Of a stretch of 64,000 nt of DNA, positions 58,513 through 64,000 are shown piece by piece; position 1 is the stretch's first letter, and each line of letters begins with the position of its first letter. Source of the DNA: Dermatemys mawii (lineage: Eukaryota > Chordata > Testudines > Dermatemydidae); assembly GCA_007922305.1 (NCBI GenBank), contig ML677351.1, forward strand, positions 9,701,558 through 9,765,557, given 5' to 3'. The notes below the pieces were generated by a model, which was not told where the DNA came from, did not search any database, and was given only the letters and a program-made list of their open reading frames with translations. The translations under genes and the position numbers were made by a program.

Positions 58513-60961
58513 TGGGACCAGTTTGCCAACAAGCGTGAGACCGCTGTGTGTACACTGAAATGGCACTGCTCCTATTGTCTAGTCAGGAATTCAATTTTAC
58601 ATCACTTGCTACCAACACAACTGTGTCATTGCAATTTGACAAGCATTTTGTTGATGTGCTCTATATCTCATTAAACTCATATCTCCTCAGCCAATGCCAT
58701 ATGCTACTTGTCTGCAGCAAAGCTCTTAAACATAATGAAAAAGGTATAATCACAAATGATAAAGTGAATGTCAACCAGCAATACTATGTGTATTCTATGT
58801 TCTATGACATCATCCAAAGCTAAATTACACTCTAGGATCACTCTCCTACAAGGCATCTTTTATGAAGAATTATGCACAGGTGGATAATAGTTTAAACATG
58901 CAGATCGTGGAGAAAAAGGCTGCCTCTTCAAAAACATCAATGCTAGTAGAAGACTATGATCTATTACAAAAATCAAAAACATGTAGATGTTGGGGACTGG
59001 CTAGTTCAGGGGATCAGCAGTGACATATGAAATCTTTCACATCTAGGTCACTGGTTCAAATTCAGCCCACGTACCAAGTTCTGCCCTCAAGTACATGAGT
59101 ACAGTTCCAACACAAAGCAGCGGGAGTTGGAGACTTATTATATTATATTATATTATATGAAGACAGATTGAGATCTGAAATGGACCCATTAAGAAGAGGG
59201 GAAAAAATCTAGAGCACAAATGAGAATCACTCTCAGTTCCTTTCCTGGATTCCTCTCTGGTCTTTCATCCTAGGGCAATGGTGCTGGGCATTAGTGACAC
59301 AGCATTTGGTCCATCCTGGGCCTGTCTTAATTAGGTAACTATCAGAGACCTTGATCATGCAAGGTGTTGTGTGTGCAAGGACCCCTACATCCGCACAGAG
59401 ACTTGTTGAAATCAAAGGGGCCCTGCAAAGTTATGGCGTTTCAGGCTCAAGCAGCCAGTTGCAAAATCCGGGTCACAGCCAGTAAAACACTGAAACCAAA
59501 CGTCCATAGGTTAGTAGCAGGCTGGGAAATCCAACAACATTCATGTAATTTTTTTAGTATTAACAACTATTGGCAGGAGCCATGTATTCTGAGTCTGGTC
59601 CATCTCTAATTAGATCTAAATTAAATTTCACCAAGCAGAATTACCAGTGTCTAATTTTTAGGCTTTGTGATAAATCCAGATTCCTGATGCTAACTGGGTA
59701 TGTACTAAAGACATACATTCACCGAAAAGCAAAAATAATTTGAGGTGACACCTTTGGCTCTAGTCCAGTCCTGGTTTATTAGTTCACATCTCAGGAAGCA
59801 TACAGTAATAGGCTTCTTGGAATAGCCACCCTGATGCTGTCTTAAACATTTATATATTCAATATGAGCTAGTTATGGAGACATATTGTAAAGTAGCTTTG
59901 GAGATTATCAAGGCTCTTGATATGACAGAATGACTATCTCAGAATGTTGATTTATATATTTGTTATTTAATGGCAACTTTCTCAGACACATGAATCTCAT
60001 GGGTTTAGATCATCTCATTTCAACGTTTTTAAAAGGACCTAATACCTCAGAATGGTGTATTACACAATGGTCTCACTAATATTATTTTCCTTTTTTTGTC
60101 AGTATCATATTTGTCATACATTCTTTTTCTCCAGCAATAAATTGCATTAAAATAGGTAGGCTTTTGCAGTTGCACACTACTAAATGCTTAAGTCTTGCTC
60201 AAGCATTCTTCTTTTTATTAAATTATTTTTCTCTTGAGAGGCTCCAGATACAAGTTTGTTCCTTCTTAAACATGCACAGATTACTTGTTTTAGCTGATTT
60301 AGTTTCTTTCTTACATTTATAATCACTTCTGAAGGACACAAATGAGCCTAAGAAAGCTACTGGGGATTTTTTTTATGACTAAGAAAATCTGATATACAGG
60401 TTGCTTTTCATTTCTTAAATAGTCTCTTCCTTGCATATATACATACTACATGAATAGCAGTCAATCATTTTGTGAATCAAATCCTATAATTTTTAATAGC
60501 AGAATAAATATTTTAAGTAACACATTGTTAATCAATGTTAAAGAACTGGTACTGGGATAAACTGGCTAATTCTGTCCTTATGAAAAAAGTGAAACTAGTA
60601 CAGTTTACATATGGGCCAAAATTTCAAAGGTGACTAGTGATTTTAGATAGCTTGGTTTTTGGGTGCCCAACTTGAGACCCCACAAAGATGCCTGATTTTC
60701 AGAGGGTGAGTGCCATAAGGGTGGACACTCCAAATTTAAGATCGCCAAAGATACTAGCTATATTTGGAAACCTTGGCCATGGAAAATAACGCCCCCAAAA
60801 CCGGACTCTTACCTAGATGTGCAGAGATGAAGATAAGGGTTTGAAAGGAACCCTGAACAGTGATACTGCACACACAATCAAAGTGCACTTGTGGAGAGAA
60901 GGAGTACATGGGGACTGTTTCTCTTTATTATCCCAAAAAAAGTGGGAAGGAGGCAAGACTA
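58513..60961. other. No recognised gene; two small repeats
   Basis: It contains a TATAT microsatellite at 59137-59158 and, at about 60612-60710, an old repeat with AATTTCAAAGGTGACTAG and GCCTGATTTTCAGAGG arms. Otherwise nothing. Confidence 0.5.
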
Positions 60962-61247
60962 GGGCCATGTCTACACTACCGGCTGGGTCATCAGGTAGAG
61001 AGCAATCTATTGGGGATCAATTTATTCCATCACGTCAAGACGCGATAAATCGATCCCAAAGTTGACACTGGAACTCCAGCTCACCAGTAGGCGCAAGGCA
61101 GAGTCGACAGGGGAGCCCACTTTCGACCGCTGCTGCTGTGAGGAAGGCAGGTAAGTCAACCTAGGATGCATCGACTTCAGCTACACTATTCACGTAGCTG
61201 AAGTTGCATATCTTAGGTCGACCCTCCCTGCTAGCGTAGACCAGGCC
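60962..61247. mobile_element. MITE (GTCTACAC family)
   Basis: GGGCCATGTCTACACTACC at left and CTAGCGTAGACCAGGCC at right are imperfect inverted repeats. The flanks are CTA (60959-60961) and TTA (61248-61250), suggesting a 3-bp Harbinger-like target. An inner hairpin is visible around TTCAGCTACACTATTCACG. Confidence 0.72.
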
Positions 61248-61729
61248 TTAGTCGCTCTTCTCTGCATGGGCCCACACAACTGGCCAAGTGTACAGGAGAG
61301 GTAGACTGGACAGTCCTCAAAATACACCCCTACATGATGACCTTCTCTCTTTGATTCATGATCACACAGTATCAGTGGCAGCTACTGTAATTGTTTTCGT
61401 GGAAAAGCAACATGAGAAAACTGTTCCATGTAGTGTTAATGTTTTTAATGTGATAAGAGTTTTCTTCTCTGAAAAAAGTTAACCATGCTGCCTGCTCGTT
61501 GCCCTTCATGTGCTTTTCTAATCTAATCTGTTTTTCCCCCCTCTCTCACTAAGCAGATTTCCCTGCTGTTTAGTTCCTCACTTTCCTAGGCATGCTGCCC
61601 AGCCACCTGGTCCTCTGCCTCTCTTTTGCCCCTAGATATTCAATAGCACATGGCTGCTTCATCCTTTTCCACCGCACATTACTCTTGTGCTGGTCGCTGG
61701 CAATGTTAGTCTCCTTGGTAGCTCTAGAA

Positions 61730-62454
61730 CAGGTGTGGGCAAACTTTTTGGCCCAAGGGTCACATTGAGGTTAAAAATTGTATGGAGGACCGAGTAGGGT
61801 AGGATAGGGTAAGGAAGCCTGGCCCCACCCCCTATTTGACTGCCTCCCATTTCTCACCCCCTCAGAACCCTCAACCCATCCAAACTCCCCTGCTCTCTGT
61901 CCCATGGCCGCCCCCTCCCAAGCTCTCCCAACCACTCCCTGGGACCACACACCCCCATCTAAGGCCCCCTGCTCCTTGTCCCCTCACTGCCCCCTCCTGA
62001 GACCTCCCACCCTGACTGCCCCCCCAGAACCCCACCCCCTACCCAAGTCCCCCAGCTCCCTTGTCCCCTGACTGCCCCAACCCCTGTCCACACCCCCATC
62101 CTCTGACAGATCCCCAGGACTCCCTGCCCCTTATCCCAGGCCCTGGCCCGGCCCAGCCCTGACCCCCTTACCATGCCGCTCAGGCCTACTGGAGTGAGAC
62201 AAGCGGCCCTGCAGGAGCTTGCAGTCCCGTCCCCTTACCAGGCCACTCAGAATGGCATGAGCTCAGGCCTCGCTGGAGTCAGTCCTGCTACTGCAGCGTT
62301 GCCCAGCCGTAGAGGCAGGCCAGAGCGCTGGGGCTGTGAGGGTGGGGACAGCAGGGGAAGGGTCAGAGCAGCCTCCTCGGCCAGAAGCTCAGGGTTGGTC
62401 AGGAAGGGCCCGTGGGCTGGATGTGGCCTGCGGGCCATAGTTTGCCCACCCCTG
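61730..62454. mobile_element. hAT-type element with C-rich interior, perfect duplication
   Basis: CAGGTGTGGGCAAACTTTTT at left and AGTTTGCCCACCCCTG at right. A perfect 8-bp duplication CTCTAGAA lies at 61722-61729 and 62455-62462. The interior is C-rich degenerate repeats as at 47351-48182. Confidence 0.9.
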
Positions 62455-62780
62455 CTCTAGAACTTGAGGACAACTCCTCTCCTTATAATGGCTGTGGCCC
62501 CATAGATAGCCACGCTGGCTCCTTGTTTCCAGCTGATTTTGCCATTGTCTCAGCTTTTCTTTGCAATAAAGAGCATAGGCCCTTGCAGAAACATCTGAAA
62601 ACAAGGAAGACAGCCAACACCATTTCAATAGCAAACTCTCTGGGAACACCAGTGATCCATAGATCTCACTTCAGAACAAATGAACCGCAGAACTGAAGTA
62701 ACATACCCTATCATACAGAACAAAAGCATAGACATGTCACAGGTCCCTGAGACAACCATTCCTTTCCAGCTCACCTTCTC

Positions 62781-63060
62781 AGGGTCAGTCTACCCTTGGA
62801 CCTAGGGTTTGATTCCCAGCACAAGGAGACATATCTGTACTAGCTCTTTGTAGTGTGCAAAAAATAGAATATAGCTCCAGTGGCACAAAGCAGTGAGAGG
62901 AGCTAGCTACACTGAGATGCTGGCACGTACCTGGGGTGGCTAGCCCCTTGTGGCACTTGTGCTGATGCAGCTACATTCTGGTTTTTAGCATGGTTGATGA
63001 GAGATAGCACGAGTATGTCTCTTGGCAATCACACCCCCAGCTCCAAGCGTAGACATACAC
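62781..63060. mobile_element. Probable MITE (GTCTACCC/GTAGACAT ends)
   Basis: AGGGTCAGTCTACCCTTGGA at left and TCCAAGCGTAGACATACAC at right are weak inverted repeats. The inner hairpin contains GAGGAGCTAGCTACACTG. Target duplication not resolved. Confidence 0.5.
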
Positions 63061-63062
63061 AG

Positions 63063-63723
63063 TAATGCACAGAGGACAACCCTGCTAGCAGGGCGGTCTT
63101 TAGGATTTATGTATCCCTATGCACTATTATTAAACTGATGCCCCTATGCCTGACAGCAGCCTGCGCTTGCATGTGTATTTTAGTTAAGGGTGGTCTTTTG
63201 AAGGATTTATTTAAAAAACTATGTCTGAAGATCCAAGCATTTAAGACTAAAGATGAATAATCAGATTGTACATCTGAAAATCGATCCAAGGACTTTTTAG
63301 AGATGTGATTTTATAATCTTCAGCAACACGTTAATTAAATATTTGTAAAGTAAATTTTAAATTAAGGTCCCATAGCCTGACATGTTCTGAGTAAATATTA
63401 CAGTAATGCACAACTGTTTTTGCCAGTAAATTCAGAAACTAACAGTATATATATCTGGGGTTTGGCAAATGCTTGTTAAATGGCCACTTGAATGGCTCTT
63501 TAACAGTTGCGATGTTGTGCTAATAGGTCTGGCAGGCTGGATGCCTTTTTCACTTTTAAGTACTAGATCCCCTCCAGAGGAAGATTCACGAAGCTGCAAC
63601 AGCCAGCTGTGGGGGGAGGCTTCAGGAAGGGTCAGAACAGGGATAGGAAGAGGCAGGTAAGTAGCCACTAAGACCCAGGGTGCCCCAAATTTTCAGGTGC
63701 CCTAAGTAGCCACGTATGCTGAA
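63063..63723. other. No recognised feature
   Basis: AT-rich sequence without domains. Confidence 0.45.
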
Positions 63724-63725
63724 TA

Positions 63726-63939
63726 CAGGCATGTTGCATCTTAGGCATATTTAACATACACGATTTCAGCTTTATGAGGTCCACAAAAAAAAAAAAAGAA
63801 AGGGTAATTTTTTAAAAAAACTTCCTGTAAGGGGCGCGATTTCGCTTCCTATTGAAGTGAATGGATCCTGGCTATACGCGGTTTCCGCTTTACGCGGTAA
63901 CCGCAGAACGGAACCCTCGTGCAAGACGTGACATGCCTG
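63726..63939. mobile_element. Tigger-like MITE
   Basis: CAGGCATGT at left and ACATGCCTG at right, flanked by TA at 63724-63725 and 63940-63941. The interior has GTTTCCGCTTTACGCGGTAA. There is a short A run near 63784. Confidence 0.75.
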
Positions 63940-64000
63940 TATGCCTAAGAATGGCTTGCCTGATAGCATGGATCTCCTAATGTCCACAGGAGAGTAACTT

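Overview
The window looks like vertebrate nuclear DNA, most probably from a turtle or tortoise. It has CR1 LINE tails of the sauropsid type, Penelope-like GIY-YIG fragments, many hAT and PIF-Harbinger miniature elements, MIR-like SINE remnants, introns with GT..AG borders and long AT-rich stretches without genes. A crocodilian is the main alternative. I saw no bacterial-type operons, CRISPR arrays, tRNA or rRNA genes.

Host gene content is very low. The only host coding sequence I can support is a 101-nt first coding exon on the minus strand (29454-29554). Its product matches the N-terminus of glycogen branching enzyme, GBE1. It sits in a CpG island (about 29.2-30.2 kb), with a TATA box about 40 bases upstream of the ATG. 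Everything left of 29453 would then be intron 1 of GBE1, and everything right of about 29.6 kb is upstream flank. No second GBE1 exon was recognised.

Most of the recognisable content is mobile DNA. Two almost full-length PIF-Harbinger transposons lie in the same orientation: 9044-13030 with TTA target duplications, and 40017-44085 with TAA. Each carries a two-exon Myb/SANT (trihelix-like) DNA-binding protein gene on the plus strand and a DD35E transposase gene on the minus strand. The two genes converge on closely spaced poly(A) signals. Each copy is broken, but at different places: the right-hand transposase has one nonsense codon, and the left-hand one keeps all catalytic residues but has a shifted C-terminus. 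Inside the intron of the Myb gene, both copies share a minus-strand reading frame with a conserved roughly 130-nt GT..AG intron and a common stop. I could not assign it to a known Harbinger gene, and it is the best candidate for something undescribed. Three 0.67-0.70-kb derivatives with the same termini sit at 2675-5258.

Other elements are a decayed hAT-Charlie transposon (24581-27261, perfect 8-bp duplication), five hAT-type miniature elements with perfect 8-bp duplications and one with an imperfect one, TA-flanked Tigger/mariner-like elements, Penelope fragments, CR1 tails and an LTR-like block. Several are nested: hAT in hAT at 58-631, hAT in MIR at 24.1-24.4 kb, and Penelope in a miniature element in CR1 at 37.1-38.5 kb. 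This allows relative dating. The remaining sequence (for example 13.0-14.4, 30.8-34.5, 44.1-46.9 and 49.6-53.4 kb) shows nothing I can name.
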